From Neorhizobium huautlense (GTDB taxonomy: Bacteria > Pseudomonadota > Alphaproteobacteria > Rhizobiales > Rhizobiaceae): a DNA stretch of 64,000 bases. The DNA lies in NCBI RefSeq assembly GCF_030811685.1, contig NZ_JAUSRF010000011.1, positions 147,103 through 211,102 of the forward strand. The letters are read 5' to 3'. Every line of letters starts with the position of its first letter. Positions within the stretch are counted from its first letter, which is position 1. Below, in pieces: positions 25,295 to 33,852 of this stretch. Below the pieces are notes generated by a model. The model saw nothing but the letters and a program-made list of their open reading frames with translations, had not been told where the DNA came from and ran no database searches. The position numbers were made by a program, and so were the translations under genes.

Positions 25295-26470
25295 ATGTTG
25301 ATCGACAGAAATTCTATCGCCGTACTCGAGACTGGTCCCGCCGTCAGCCCGCTGAAGTCGGGAGGGAAGGTCAAACCTCTGGAAGCTGCCGGACAGTGGA
25401 CCCTCATCCGCCAGCGCTTCTTCCGCCACAAGGTCGCGGCCGTCGCCGGCGGCATCATTGTTGTGCTCTACCTGATCGGCGCCTTCGCCGAGTTCCTGGC
25501 GCCCGGCCTGCCCAACACGTCCCGGCCCCAGTTCACCTTTGCACCACCCCAGAGGATCGCACTGTTTGCGCCGAATGCTGATGGCGAGACCAGGTTCCTG
25601 CCACATGTCAAGGGCTACAAGATCGAGATCGAGCCCGAGGCGCTACGCCGCAGCTTCGTTGTCGACGAGACGAAGGTCATACCGATCGGCTTCTTCGTCA
25701 AAGGTGCGCCTTACAAACTCTGGGGCGTCATCCCAATGGAGACTCATCTGGTCGGTCCACTGGATGCGCGCGAACCAATGTATCTGCTTGGTTCCGACCG
25801 CCTCGGTCGAGACCTGATGAGCCGTCTGATCTACGGAACAAGGGTCTCCATGTCGATCGGGCTCGTGGGCGTGGCGATTTCGCTGTCGCTTGGCGTGATC
25901 ATGGGAGCGGTTTCCGGTTACTATGGCGGTTGGGTCGATACACTCATTCAAAGGATCATCGAGATCGTCAGCGCCATGCCGACCATTCCGCTCTGGCTCG
26001 GGCTGGCGGCCGCGATCCCGCTTAGCTGGTCGCCGCTTTCTGTCTACTTCATGGTGACGCTGATCGTATCGCTTCTGAGTTGGACGGGACTGGCACGAGA
26101 GGTCCGGGGGCGGTTTTTCGCGCTGCGCGGCGATGACTTCGTCACTGCTGCGAGACTGGATGGGGCCGGCGAGCGCCGGATCATCTTCCGCCACATCCTC
26201 CCATCCCTGACCAGCCATATTCTCGCAGTCGTGACGCTTGCCATCCCGACGATGATCGTCGCGGAAACCTCGCTGTCATTCCTCGGCGTCGGCCTGAAGC
26301 CGCCGGTCGTCAGCTGGGGTGTGTTGCTTCAAGATGCCCAGAACGTGCGCACGGTCGCGACTGCTCCGTGGTTGCTCATCTGGCCCAGCCTCGCGGTCGT
26401 GCTCGCGGTGCTGTCCTTCAATTTCTTCGGCGACGGTCTGCGTGATGCAGCCGATCCCTACGACACCTGA
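25295..26470 (+). CDS. ABC transporter permease (DppC-type) with large periplasmic insert
   Basis: A 391-residue permease. One transmembrane helix (VAAVAGGIIVVLYLIGAFAE) is followed by about 100 residues of periplasmic loop, then the GSDRLGRDLMSRLIYGTRVS start of the permease core with five more helices and the EAA loop FVTAARLDGAGERRIIFRHI. The loop is longer than in classical DppC proteins. Starts 10 bp after the first permease. Confidence 0.92.
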   Translation: MLIDRNSIAVLETGPAVSPLKSGGKVKPLEAAGQWTLIRQRFFRHKVAAVAGGIIVVLYLIGAFAEFLAPGLPNTSRPQFTFAPPQRIALFAPNADGETRFLPHVKGYKIEIEPEALRRSFVVDETKVIPIGFFVKGAPYKLWGVIPMETHLVGPLDAREPMYLLGSDRLGRDLMSRLIYGTRVSMSIGLVGVAISLSLGVIMGAVSGYYGGWVDTLIQRIIEIVSAMPTIPLWLGLAAAIPLSWSPLSVYFMVTLIVSLLSWTGLAREVRGRFFALRGDDFVTAARLDGAGERRIIFRHILPSLTSHILAVVTLAIPTMIVAETSLSFLGVGLKPPVVSWGVLLQDAQNVRTVATAPWLLIWPSLAVVLAVLSFNFFGDGLRDAADPYDT

Positions 26471-26481
26471 GAGGAATTTCG

Positions 26482-28194
26482 ATGATGAAGCCCGACGCGC
26501 TGCTCTCGGTCCGCAATCTGTCGATCGATTTCCACCTTCGGACGCATGTGCTCCACGCGGTGCGCGACGTTTCCTTCGACTTGAAGCGCGGAAAGACGAT
26601 GGCGCTTGTCGGCGAAAGCGGTTCGGGAAAATCGGTGACGGCCCGCGCCTTGATGCGGATCATCGATAAGCCCGGCCGCATGACCGGCGGCCAGATCCTA
26701 CTCGACGGTCCAGACGGATCTGTAGATATCGCCGAGTTCAAGGAGCGGAGCCGGGAGGTGCTTGCCATTCGCGGTGGGCGGATCGGGTTGATATTTCAGG
26801 AGCCAATGAGCTCATTGTCACCGGTCCATACGATCGGTTCGCAGATCGTCGAGGCGGTTCGTTTACATAGGCGGGTCTCGAAGAAAGAGGCGCGCGTTCG
26901 TTGCGTCGAATTGCTGCGCCAGGTCGAAATCCCGCAGCCAGAACTGATGGCCGATCGCTACACGTTCGAGTTTTCCGGCGGCATGCGTCAGAGAGCCATG
27001 ATCGCTATGGCGCTCGCTTGTGATCCGGAAGTGCTGATCGCCGACGAGCCGACGACGGCTCTGGACGTCACCACACAGGCCGAAATCCTAGACCTCATCA
27101 AGCGGCTTCAGGACGAGCGCGGTATGGCAATGCTGCTCATCACCCATGACATGGGGATCGTCGCCGAAGTTGCGGATGAGGTTGCCGTCATGCGCTTCGG
27201 CAAAATCGTCGAGCAGGGGCCGGTCGATGACATGTTCCACGCAAGCCGGCATCCGTATACGCGACAGCTTCTTGATGCGACGGTGAAGCTGGAAGGTGGC
27301 GCGGCAGGGCGCGCGTTGCCGGCTTCGCTTGCTCCGACCTTCACGCCGGTTCTGTCCCTCAGAAACCTCACCAAGGTCTATGGCGCCCCGTCACGCATGT
27401 TTTCACGCGGCAGTAGTCGCGGCCTGGTCGCCGTCGATGACGCCAATCTTGATCTCTTCCCCGGCGAGAACCTCGGCATCGTTGGGGAGAGCGGCTCGGG
27501 CAAGACGACTCTTGGTCGGATGATCCTACGTATCGTCGAGCCGACATCGGGCAGTGTCACCTACCGTGCCGACGAGGCGGCCTCACCAGTCGATGTCACG
27601 GCGCTCGGCAAGGCCGATCTGCGGCGCTATCATGAGGATGTGCGGCTGATCTTCCAGGATCCGTTCGCCTCGCTCAATCCGCGCATGACAGTCAAGCAGA
27701 TTATCGGCGATCCGCTCGTAATCTCCAAGGGCATGTCGGGCAGGGCCGTGGAGGCGCGCGTCGCCGAGTTGCTGGGCAACGTGGGCCTTGATCCGCTTGC
27801 CATGGAACGTTACCCGCACGCGTTTTCAGGCGGTCAGCGTCAGCGCATTGGTATCGCCCGGGCGCTCGCGCTCAATCCCAAGGTGATCGTCGCCGACGAG
27901 GCGACCTCCGCGCTCGACGTGTCGATCCGCAGCCAGATACTCGACCTGTTGCTCGACATTCAGAAGCAGTTGCACCTCAGCTTCGTCTTCATCTCTCACG
28001 ATATCTCGGTCGTGCGGTACTTCTGCGACCGCGTGGCGGTCATGCACAGGGGAAAGATCGTTGAAGTCGGCGATGCGGAGACAATCTGCACCAACCCATC
28101 GCAGCCCTACACGAAGCGGCTAATTTCCTCCGTCCCCAATCCGGATCCCCGCAACAAGCGCATGCTTCACCGCCTGCGCGCAGATCAAGTTTGA
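26482..28194 (+). CDS. Fused ABC transporter ATPase (DppD-DppF type)
   Basis: A 570-residue protein with two nucleotide-binding domains in tandem. First: Walker A GESGSGKS near 45, signature FSGGMRQRAM, Walker B LIADEPTTALD. Second: Walker A GESGSGKTTLGR near 340, signature FSGGQRQRIGIARAL, Walker B IVADEATSALD. Each ends in the oligopeptide-transporter C-terminal extension (HPYTRQLLDATV, QPYTKRLISSVP). It powers the two permeases encoded just upstream. Confidence 0.93.
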   Translation: MMKPDALLSVRNLSIDFHLRTHVLHAVRDVSFDLKRGKTMALVGESGSGKSVTARALMRIIDKPGRMTGGQILLDGPDGSVDIAEFKERSREVLAIRGGRIGLIFQEPMSSLSPVHTIGSQIVEAVRLHRRVSKKEARVRCVELLRQVEIPQPELMADRYTFEFSGGMRQRAMIAMALACDPEVLIADEPTTALDVTTQAEILDLIKRLQDERGMAMLLITHDMGIVAEVADEVAVMRFGKIVEQGPVDDMFHASRHPYTRQLLDATVKLEGGAAGRALPASLAPTFTPVLSLRNLTKVYGAPSRMFSRGSSRGLVAVDDANLDLFPGENLGIVGESGSGKTTLGRMILRIVEPTSGSVTYRADEAASPVDVTALGKADLRRYHEDVRLIFQDPFASLNPRMTVKQIIGDPLVISKGMSGRAVEARVAELLGNVGLDPLAMERYPHAFSGGQRQRIGIARALALNPKVIVADEATSALDVSIRSQILDLLLDIQKQLHLSFVFISHDISVVRYFCDRVAVMHRGKIVEVGDAETICTNPSQPYTKRLISSVPNPDPRNKRMLHRLRADQV

Positions 28195-28204
28195 GCCCTC
28201 CAGC

Positions 28205-28990
28205 ATGCCTAAGTTCGCAGCCAATCTCTCCATGCTCTACACCGAGCATTCCTTCATCGACCGCTTTGCCGCCGCCGCTACGGATGGCTTTCGGGCGGTA
28301 GAATACGTCAGCCCTTATGAGGAAGCCGCTGAAGCGATCGCCGCCGAGCTGGCACGCCATGATCTGCAGCAAGCCCTGTTCAATCTGCCAGCCGGCAACT
28401 GGGCAGTAGGCGAGCGGGGCATAGCCTGCCTGCCGGACAGGGTCGCGGAATTCCAGGCATCCGTGACCAGAGCGATCGAGTACGCGGACGCACTCGGCTG
28501 CCGCAAGGTCAACTGCCTTGCCGGCATCGTTCCCGCCGCCGTTGAGCCGGACGTGGCCGAGGCGACGTTCGTCGATAATCTGCGCTATGCTGCCGAACAG
28601 TTGGCCGATGCCGGAATATCGCTGGTCTTCGAGCCGATCAACACCCGCGACATCCCCGGCTACTTTTTGACAACGACGGATCAGGCGGAGTGGATCATGG
28701 ATCGGGTTGGCCATTCCAACCTGCTGATCCAGTACGATTTCTATCACATGCAGATCATGCAAGGTGATCTCGTCCCCACCTTCGAGAGGCTGCGGGGCAA
28801 GATCGGCCATGTCCAGATCGCCGATAATCCTGGACGCCACGAGCCGGGGACTGGGGAGATCAACCATGACTTCATCTTCAGGCGCCTGGATGAACTCGGC
28901 TACGACGGCTGGGTGGGCTGCGAATACAAGCCGGCAGCCGGCACTAGCGCCGGTCTTGGTTGGCTCGAACTGCTCCAAAAGAGGAATTGA
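28205..28990 (+). CDS. hyi: Hydroxypyruvate isomerase (Hyi/OtnI family)
   Basis: A 261-residue TIM-barrel protein of the AP-endonuclease-2 superfamily. MPKFAANLSMLYTEHSFIDRF, FNLPAGNWAVGERGIACLPD, LVFEPINTRDIPGYFL and VQIADNPGRHEPGTGEI are typical of hydroxypyruvate isomerase. It interconverts hydroxypyruvate and tartronate semialdehyde; the related OtnI acts on 2-oxo-tetronate. The following reductase and kinase favour the C3 route. Starts 11 bp after the ATPase gene. Confidence 0.85.
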   Translation: MPKFAANLSMLYTEHSFIDRFAAAATDGFRAVEYVSPYEEAAEAIAAELARHDLQQALFNLPAGNWAVGERGIACLPDRVAEFQASVTRAIEYADALGCRKVNCLAGIVPAAVEPDVAEATFVDNLRYAAEQLADAGISLVFEPINTRDIPGYFLTTTDQAEWIMDRVGHSNLLIQYDFYHMQIMQGDLVPTFERLRGKIGHVQIADNPGRHEPGTGEINHDFIFRRLDELGYDGWVGCEYKPAAGTSAGLGWLELLQKRN

Positions 28991-28993
28991 CCA

Positions 28994-29845
28994 TTGAAAA
29001 TCGGATTTATCGGACTGGGCGTTATGGGACGCCCGATGGCGCAGCATCTGATCGAGGCAGGTCATGAGCTGTATCTGTACCGGGTGAAACCTGCATCAGC
29101 TCATCTCGTCGACGGTGGTGCGACGGCCTGCGCGTCGGCCTCACAGGTGGCGCGGTCGGCTGAGGTCATCATCCTCATGTTGCCTGACACACCCGATGTC
29201 GAGCATGTTCTGTTCGACGAGGGCGGTGTGGCGGAAGGCATCGAGCCAGGCAAGCTGATCATCGACATGAGCTCCATCTCGCCGCTGGCTACAAAGGATT
29301 TTGCTGCGCGTATCGAGGCGTGGGGATGCGACTATGTCGACGCGCCGGTCTCGGGCGGAGAGGTCGGCGCAAAAGCCGCCTCGCTCACCATCATGGCCGG
29401 CGGAAAGCCGGAGGCGTTTGAGCGCGCAAAGCCGCTGTTTGAAAAGATGGGGAAGAACATCACGTTGATCGGCGGTGTCGGCGATGGTCAGATCGCCAAG
29501 GTCGCCAACCAGATCGTCGTCGCCCTCAACATTCAGGCCGTATCGGAAGCTATCAGGTTTTCCAGAAAGGCGGGCGCCGATCCGACCGTCGTTCGCAAAG
29601 CCCTGTTGGGCGGTTTTGCAGCGTCGCGGGTTCTTGAAATTCACGGAGAGCGGATGATCAACGAAGCCTTCGAGCCCGGCTTCCGCATGCGCTTACATCA
29701 TAAGGATCTGTCGTTGGCGCTGGAATCCGCACGCCTGCTGGAGCTTATGCTGCCCAATACCGCAATGGTGCACCAGTTGATGAACAGTGCCCTGGAAAAA
29801 GGTCTGGGTGACACGGACCACTCGGCGCTCATTAAGGCATTATGA
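28994..29845 (+). CDS. glxR: 2-hydroxy-3-oxopropionate (tartronate semialdehyde) reductase
   Basis: A 283-residue member of the beta-hydroxyacid dehydrogenase family. TTG start with GAGGAA upstream, 4 bp after the isomerase stop. The Rossmann start is KIGFIGLGVMGRPMA, the substrate loop DAPVSGGEVGA near 120, and the catalytic Lys is in GDGQIAKVANQ near 165. It reduces tartronate semialdehyde to D-glycerate with NAD(P)H. The context of isomerase before and kinase after fits exactly. Confidence 0.88.
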   Translation: MKIGFIGLGVMGRPMAQHLIEAGHELYLYRVKPASAHLVDGGATACASASQVARSAEVIILMLPDTPDVEHVLFDEGGVAEGIEPGKLIIDMSSISPLATKDFAARIEAWGCDYVDAPVSGGEVGAKAASLTIMAGGKPEAFERAKPLFEKMGKNITLIGGVGDGQIAKVANQIVVALNIQAVSEAIRFSRKAGADPTVVRKALLGGFAASRVLEIHGERMINEAFEPGFRMRLHHKDLSLALESARLLELMLPNTAMVHQLMNSALEKGLGDTDHSALIKAL

Positions 29846-29885
29846 CGTTGCCACCGCGAAGTTCGACCGACAGGAGCAACGCACG

Positions 29886-31148
29886 ATGATTGCAGACCCC
29901 CGACTGTTCTTGACATCGCTATATGAAGCCGCGGTAGAGGCCGCCGATCCATTGAGCAGGATCAGGGACCTTCTGCCACCTCCGCCCGTTGGCGGGCGTG
30001 TGGTCGTCGTCGGCGCCGGAAAGGGCGCAGCACAGATGGCGCGTTCGCTGGAGAGCCTTTGGTCCGGCCCTCTGACAGGTGTGGTGGTTACGCCCTATGG
30101 TTACGAATGCGAGACGCAGTGCATTGAGGTTATCGGTGCGGCGCATCCAGTCCCGGACCAAGCGGGTCTCGATGCTGCCGAGCGACTGAAAGCAGCAGTA
30201 TCGAACCTCTCGAACCAGGATCTCGTGATTGCACTGATCTGCGGCGGAGGTTCGGCACTCCTGCCCGCGCCGCCAGACGGTTTTGCTCTTGCCGACGAGA
30301 TTGCCCTGAACGAGCAACTGCTGGTGTCAGGTGCTCCGATCTCAGCGATGAACGGAGTTCGCAAGCATTTCTCGACGATCAAGGGAGGAAGGCTGGCAGC
30401 TTTGACAAAGGCGCGGGTGGTGAGCTTCGTGGTGTCAGACATTCCTGGAGACGACCCGGCGTTGGTGTCGTCTGGCCCGACAATCCCAAATCTCGGTAGT
30501 TATCATGATGCCGCAGAGATTATTGCACGGTATCGGCTGAAGCTCCCGCAACGAATGCTCGATTTTATTGGATCGGACGCCGCTCGCGCACCGAACCCGG
30601 CGGATGCACACTTTGCCGGGCACAGCCACCACCTCGTATCCTCCGCCCGCATTTCGCTCGAAGCGGCGGCAGCATCTGCCCGCGCCTCAGGAGTAACGCC
30701 CGTAGTGCTGTCGGATTGCATCGAGGGCGAAGCGAAAGATGTCGGCCGTGTGCACGCGGCCATCGCACATGAAGTCGCACTGCATAACAGCCCGTTCATC
30801 CGACCCTGCGTGCTGCTGTCGGGTGGCGAGACGACTGTTACACTTCGATCAAAGGGCGGCAAGGGCGGACGGAACGGAGAGTTCGCACTGTCTCTCGCGC
30901 TTGCGATCGATAATCTCGATGTGTTTGCACTGGCTGCCGATACCGATGGTATAGATGGCTCGGGGGACAACGCTGGCGCATTTTCTGATGGCACCAGCGT
31001 CGCCCGCTTCATCGCGAAGCATGTAAACGGCCATGCCAAGCTTTCGGCTAACGACAGTTATGCCGCCTTTGCGGCCATCAACGATCTTTTTGTCTGCGGA
31101 CCGACTGGCGTCAACGTCAATGATTTCAGGGCTATACTTGTTCGATAA
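29886..31148 (+). CDS. Glycerate 2-kinase (GckA/MOFRL family)
   Basis: A 420-residue kinase from the ATG at 29886 (AGGAGC 7 nt upstream). The N-terminal DUF4147 domain (VVVVGAGKGAAQMARSLE, LICGGGSALLPAP, SGAPISAMNGVRKHFS) and the C-terminal MOFRL domain (LLSGGETTVTLR, GGRNGEFALSLAL, LAADTDGIDGSGDNAGA) are complete. It makes 2-phosphoglycerate from D-glycerate and ATP, delivering carbon to lower glycolysis. Last gene of the operon; the next gene is convergent. Confidence 0.9.
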   Translation: MIADPRLFLTSLYEAAVEAADPLSRIRDLLPPPPVGGRVVVVGAGKGAAQMARSLESLWSGPLTGVVVTPYGYECETQCIEVIGAAHPVPDQAGLDAAERLKAAVSNLSNQDLVIALICGGGSALLPAPPDGFALADEIALNEQLLVSGAPISAMNGVRKHFSTIKGGRLAALTKARVVSFVVSDIPGDDPALVSSGPTIPNLGSYHDAAEIIARYRLKLPQRMLDFIGSDAARAPNPADAHFAGHSHHLVSSARISLEAAAASARASGVTPVVLSDCIEGEAKDVGRVHAAIAHEVALHNSPFIRPCVLLSGGETTVTLRSKGGKGGRNGEFALSLALAIDNLDVFALAADTDGIDGSGDNAGAFSDGTSVARFIAKHVNGHAKLSANDSYAAFAAINDLFVCGPTGVNVNDFRAILVR

Positions 31149-31417
31149 GATCAGAGTTATTGTGGGTCGCTGGTTCGAATCCGCTCAAGATCGAGGCGTC
31201 GGTATTGTCAAAACTGGACAGAATGGATCGCAGAGTTTCGCGAGGTGGCAGCGAAAAGCTTTTCCGGTACTTCTGTTTCAGAAGCGACCATGTGCAACCC
31301 GCCGCACGTCGCTTCGCTGTTAAGCCCCCTTCAACTGTAGGCGACGAGAGGTTGGCGTTTGACACTTCGGCCTGCCGCTCTGAGGTGGCGCTAGCAGCGT
31401 CCCAGCAAAACCAAAGA

Positions 31418-31816
31418 TCAACCGAATGTCTCCTGCACATGCATGAGGTCAGTGTATTCCCTTACGATCGCGACTTTTGCGTCTCGGATCTTGAAGAAAA
31501 AGAAATACTCGTTTTCATAGATTTTGCCCGACTTTGTGGTTGCTCGCGATCGAGCTTCCGCGGCGACACTGTCGCCCTCGCCGACTATGTTGATGATTTT
31601 CATATCGAGACCGTTGATGTAGGCTGAAAACATGTTGCGGAACATGGCTGCGGCCTCTGCTCTGGTCTTCGTTCCTGCGGACGAGAACAGGTGAGGCTTG
31701 CCGTTAACCCACCATGTTGCGTCCTCGGTCATGGCGTCAATCAGTCCGTCCGCGTTCGACGTTCTGAAATGGTCGCAGAATTCTCTTACGATCTGCTTGT
31801 TATCTTCTATGCTCAT
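31418..31816 (-). CDS. SnoaL/NTF2-like protein (ketosteroid-isomerase fold)
   Basis: A 132-residue protein of the nuclear transport factor 2 superfamily: NKQIVREFCDHFRTSNADGL, MTEDATWWVNG and the closing beta sheet (YENEYFFFFKIRDAKVAIVREYTD). These small barrels act as isomerases, hydratases or ligand-binding proteins, and the substrate cannot be told. No partner gene is obvious; it lies between the catabolic operon and an NmrA gene. Confidence 0.8.
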   Translation of the reverse strand: MSIEDNKQIVREFCDHFRTSNADGLIDAMTEDATWWVNGKPHLFSSAGTKTRAEAAAMFRNMFSAYINGLDMKIINIVGEGDSVAAEARSRATTKSGKIYENEYFFFFKIRDAKVAIVREYTDLMHVQETFG

Positions 31817-31951
31817 TGTTGTTCGTCCACTGTTGAAGGGCTAAGGGGAAATCGAGTGCGGGCTTTGCGTGCCGCCAGAGGCCAGACCGCCCTTGCCCGG
31901 CGTCGGTACCTCACACTATCCTTTTAGGCTTGCTCAAGCCGGTGTGAAGGT

Positions 31952-32905
31952 TCATAGGCTGAACTGCGTCTTGTCGCCGCGCCATCCAGTCGACTTCAGG
32001 AACTGCTCCCACGAGAGCGTCTCCGGATTCAAGCGACGGCTCCATTCCAGGTCGTGTTCCTTCCCGAAGTAGCCGTACTCGACGGCAAACTCGACCATGC
32101 CGATCAGCTCGTCTACAAGCAGCTCATTGGCGGCGAAACTCGGGAAAAATTTCAGGAGCTCTTCGCGCTTGAAAGCGCTGCGGTACTCGGCTTTGACGCC
32201 TGTGACACGCTGGAATGTATCGACCATCTCGCGCGGAGAAAGGATGTCGCCGACGATCGGGATCGTCTTGCCCTTGAAGGTATGAGGGTCGGCGAGCACG
32301 GAAAGCACTGCCGGGCCGGTCGCAGTGACTGGATCGACGAAGGGTGCACGAAAATCCTCCGGCAGGTAGATCGGCATGAGCAGTGTGTCGCCGTCCATCT
32401 GCGGTACATAATATTCCAGCAGGTTGGTATAGAAGAAGGCCAGCGAGACGAACGAATGCGTTATCGGCAGCGTGCGAATGTAGTCGGCGACAAGGGCCTT
32501 GTCGGTGAAGTGCGGGGTGAACTTTTTGCCGCCGGAAATCTTGTCGACATTTTCGAGGGTCGAGAAGACGATGTGACCGACGCCGGCCTCGACAGCTGCA
32601 TCTGCCAGCTGTTTGCCGAGCACGAACTCGGCATTATCCTGCGGCAGGAGCTGCGGCGTCATAAGATACGCGCCGTCGGCACCCTTGAAGGCCGTCACGA
32701 GGTCCTTCTCGTGGCCGAGGCCAAGCGGCGCGACAACGACTTCGGCACCGAGATCCGCTAAGCTGCAGGCCTCGGCAGAGTCACGATTGCGGGTGAGCGC
32801 CCGCACCCGATACTGTTTGCTCTTGAGCAAGGTCATGGCGACACTACGACCCTGCTTGCTGGTGGCGCCAACAACCGCGATCAGCGGCTTTTGTTCGGTA
32901 GGCAT
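31952..32905 (-). CDS. NmrA-family NAD(P)-binding protein
   Basis: From the ATG at 32905 (GGGAGCC upstream) the protein has 317 residues. The Rossmann motif is VVGATSKQGRSVA near 12, followed by VRALTRNRDS and VFSTLENVDKIS. There is no SDR Tyr-Lys pair, so it is NmrA-like: a redox sensor or an atypical reductase acting on quinone-like molecules. It is divergent from an HxlR regulator gene, the usual arrangement for HxlR-controlled NmrA or reductase genes. Confidence 0.85.
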   Translation of the reverse strand: MPTEQKPLIAVVGATSKQGRSVAMTLLKSKQYRVRALTRNRDSAEACSLADLGAEVVVAPLGLGHEKDLVTAFKGADGAYLMTPQLLPQDNAEFVLGKQLADAAVEAGVGHIVFSTLENVDKISGGKKFTPHFTDKALVADYIRTLPITHSFVSLAFFYTNLLEYYVPQMDGDTLLMPIYLPEDFRAPFVDPVTATGPAVLSVLADPHTFKGKTIPIVGDILSPREMVDTFQRVTGVKAEYRSAFKREELLKFFPSFAANELLVDELIGMVEFAVEYGYFGKEHDLEWSRRLNPETLSWEQFLKSTGWRGDKTQFSL

Positions 32906-33029
32906 TGGAATTGGCTCCCTATTTTTGATGCGTGGATGGAAACGCGGCGCACGAGGTAGCGCGCCTTCTTTCCATGCAACCCAAGTAAGGATACGATGAC
33001 TGTTGGTGAAGTACGTACAAAGAGAGCAT

Positions 33030-33051
33030 GTAGTATCATGAATGATAGTAC
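33030..33051. promoter_or_regulatory. Probable HxlR operator
   Basis: GTAGTATCAT (33030-33039) and ATGATAGTAC (33042-33051) form an inverted repeat with one mismatch, covering the HxlR start codon in the divergent region. A smaller palindrome GTACGTAC lies at 33011-33018. Both have the size expected for a winged-helix dimer site. Confidence 0.45.
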
Positions 33052-33460
33052 CCCTTTGAAACGCAAGCGCCGGACGGCTCACCGGACCGGCTGCGCCGTT
33101 GAGGCGACAATCTCTGTCATCGGCGGAGTGTGGAAACCAGTGATCCTCTTCCATCTGCTCGACGGAAAATTGCGCTTCAATGCCATTTGCCGACTGACAC
33201 CGGCGGCGACGCCGAGAATGATCACACTCCAACTCAGAGAATTGGAGGCCGATGGCGTCATCAGCCGGATCATTTACCCCGAAGTGCCACCAAAGGTGGA
33301 ATATGAACTCACCGAGTTGGGGCGATCACTGGCTCCGGTACTTGTCAGTATGTGCGAGTGGGGGGCGAAACTGCAGGAACTCAGCGGGCTCCCGGTCGAT
33401 ACGGGTGCATGTAGAAGCACGCTGAGGCAGGAGGCAGCTCTTCACGAAAAGACCGCGTAG
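33038..33460 (+). CDS. HxlR-family transcriptional regulator
   Basis: From the ATG at 33038 the protein has 140 residues (an upstream in-frame start at 32996 is possible). The winged helix is clear: CAVEATISVIGGVWKPVILF, LRFNAICRLTPAATPRMITLQ and ISRIIYPEVPPKVEYELTELG. Cys near the start of the domain (GCAVE) is the residue that senses electrophiles in HxlR-type quinone or aldehyde regulators. It likely controls the divergent NmrA-like gene and itself. Confidence 0.88.
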   Translation: MNDSTPLKRKRRTAHRTGCAVEATISVIGGVWKPVILFHLLDGKLRFNAICRLTPAATPRMITLQLRELEADGVISRIIYPEVPPKVEYELTELGRSLAPVLVSMCEWGAKLQELSGLPVDTGACRSTLRQEAALHEKTA

Positions 33461-33852
33461 CTGCCGTCTAAAGTGTTCTGAGTGTTGTTCTTTCAAAGTC
33501 AGGAGGTCTGGCCGACTAAGACCTTACCTTGGGTTCAGCGCGAACGATGATGGTTACGTAAGAAATCCAGAGCGGCGATGCGGATAGATATTTCGTCCCT
33601 TTAGTCCGTCGATGTCCTCGGTGATGACCGAGGTGATGACCGATTTTCTTTTTTGCGCGCTTGGCCGATACGTTGGCAGAAACGGAGGCTCAAGATTGCA
33701 AAAGCCTCGCATGTGTTAGTGATTTGTGTTTGACAGAGCCTGCTCTGCAGGGAGAGGCCCAATCGCGGTCGCTGGCGAGAATTCAAAAGTTTAGCCATCC
33801 GACAGTCTACAACGACCGGCAATTTTGCCTTTTGCCCTTGCGGTGAACTCGC
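33461..33852. other. Intergenic region between convergent hxlR-type and lysR-type genes
   Basis: No supported gene. Short ORFs on both strands (33601-33822 minus, 33661-33846 plus) show no RBS or family. It contains one probable terminator at 33616-33654. Confidence 0.45.
33616..33654 (+). terminator. Probable intrinsic terminator
   Basis: CCTCGGT (33616-33622) pairs with ACCGAGG (33627-33633) around GATG; a partial repeat of the arm and then a T-rich tract (ATTTTCTTTTTT) follow. It is 155 bp beyond the HxlR stop. Confidence 0.5.

Noticed and set aside
24185..28047. Many minus-strand ORFs inside the transporter operon
   Set aside because: They are frame shadows of the GC-rich ABC transporter genes.
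31160..31190. tRNA-like GGTTCGAATCC
   Set aside because: The flanking bases do not form a T stem and no other tRNA arm is present.
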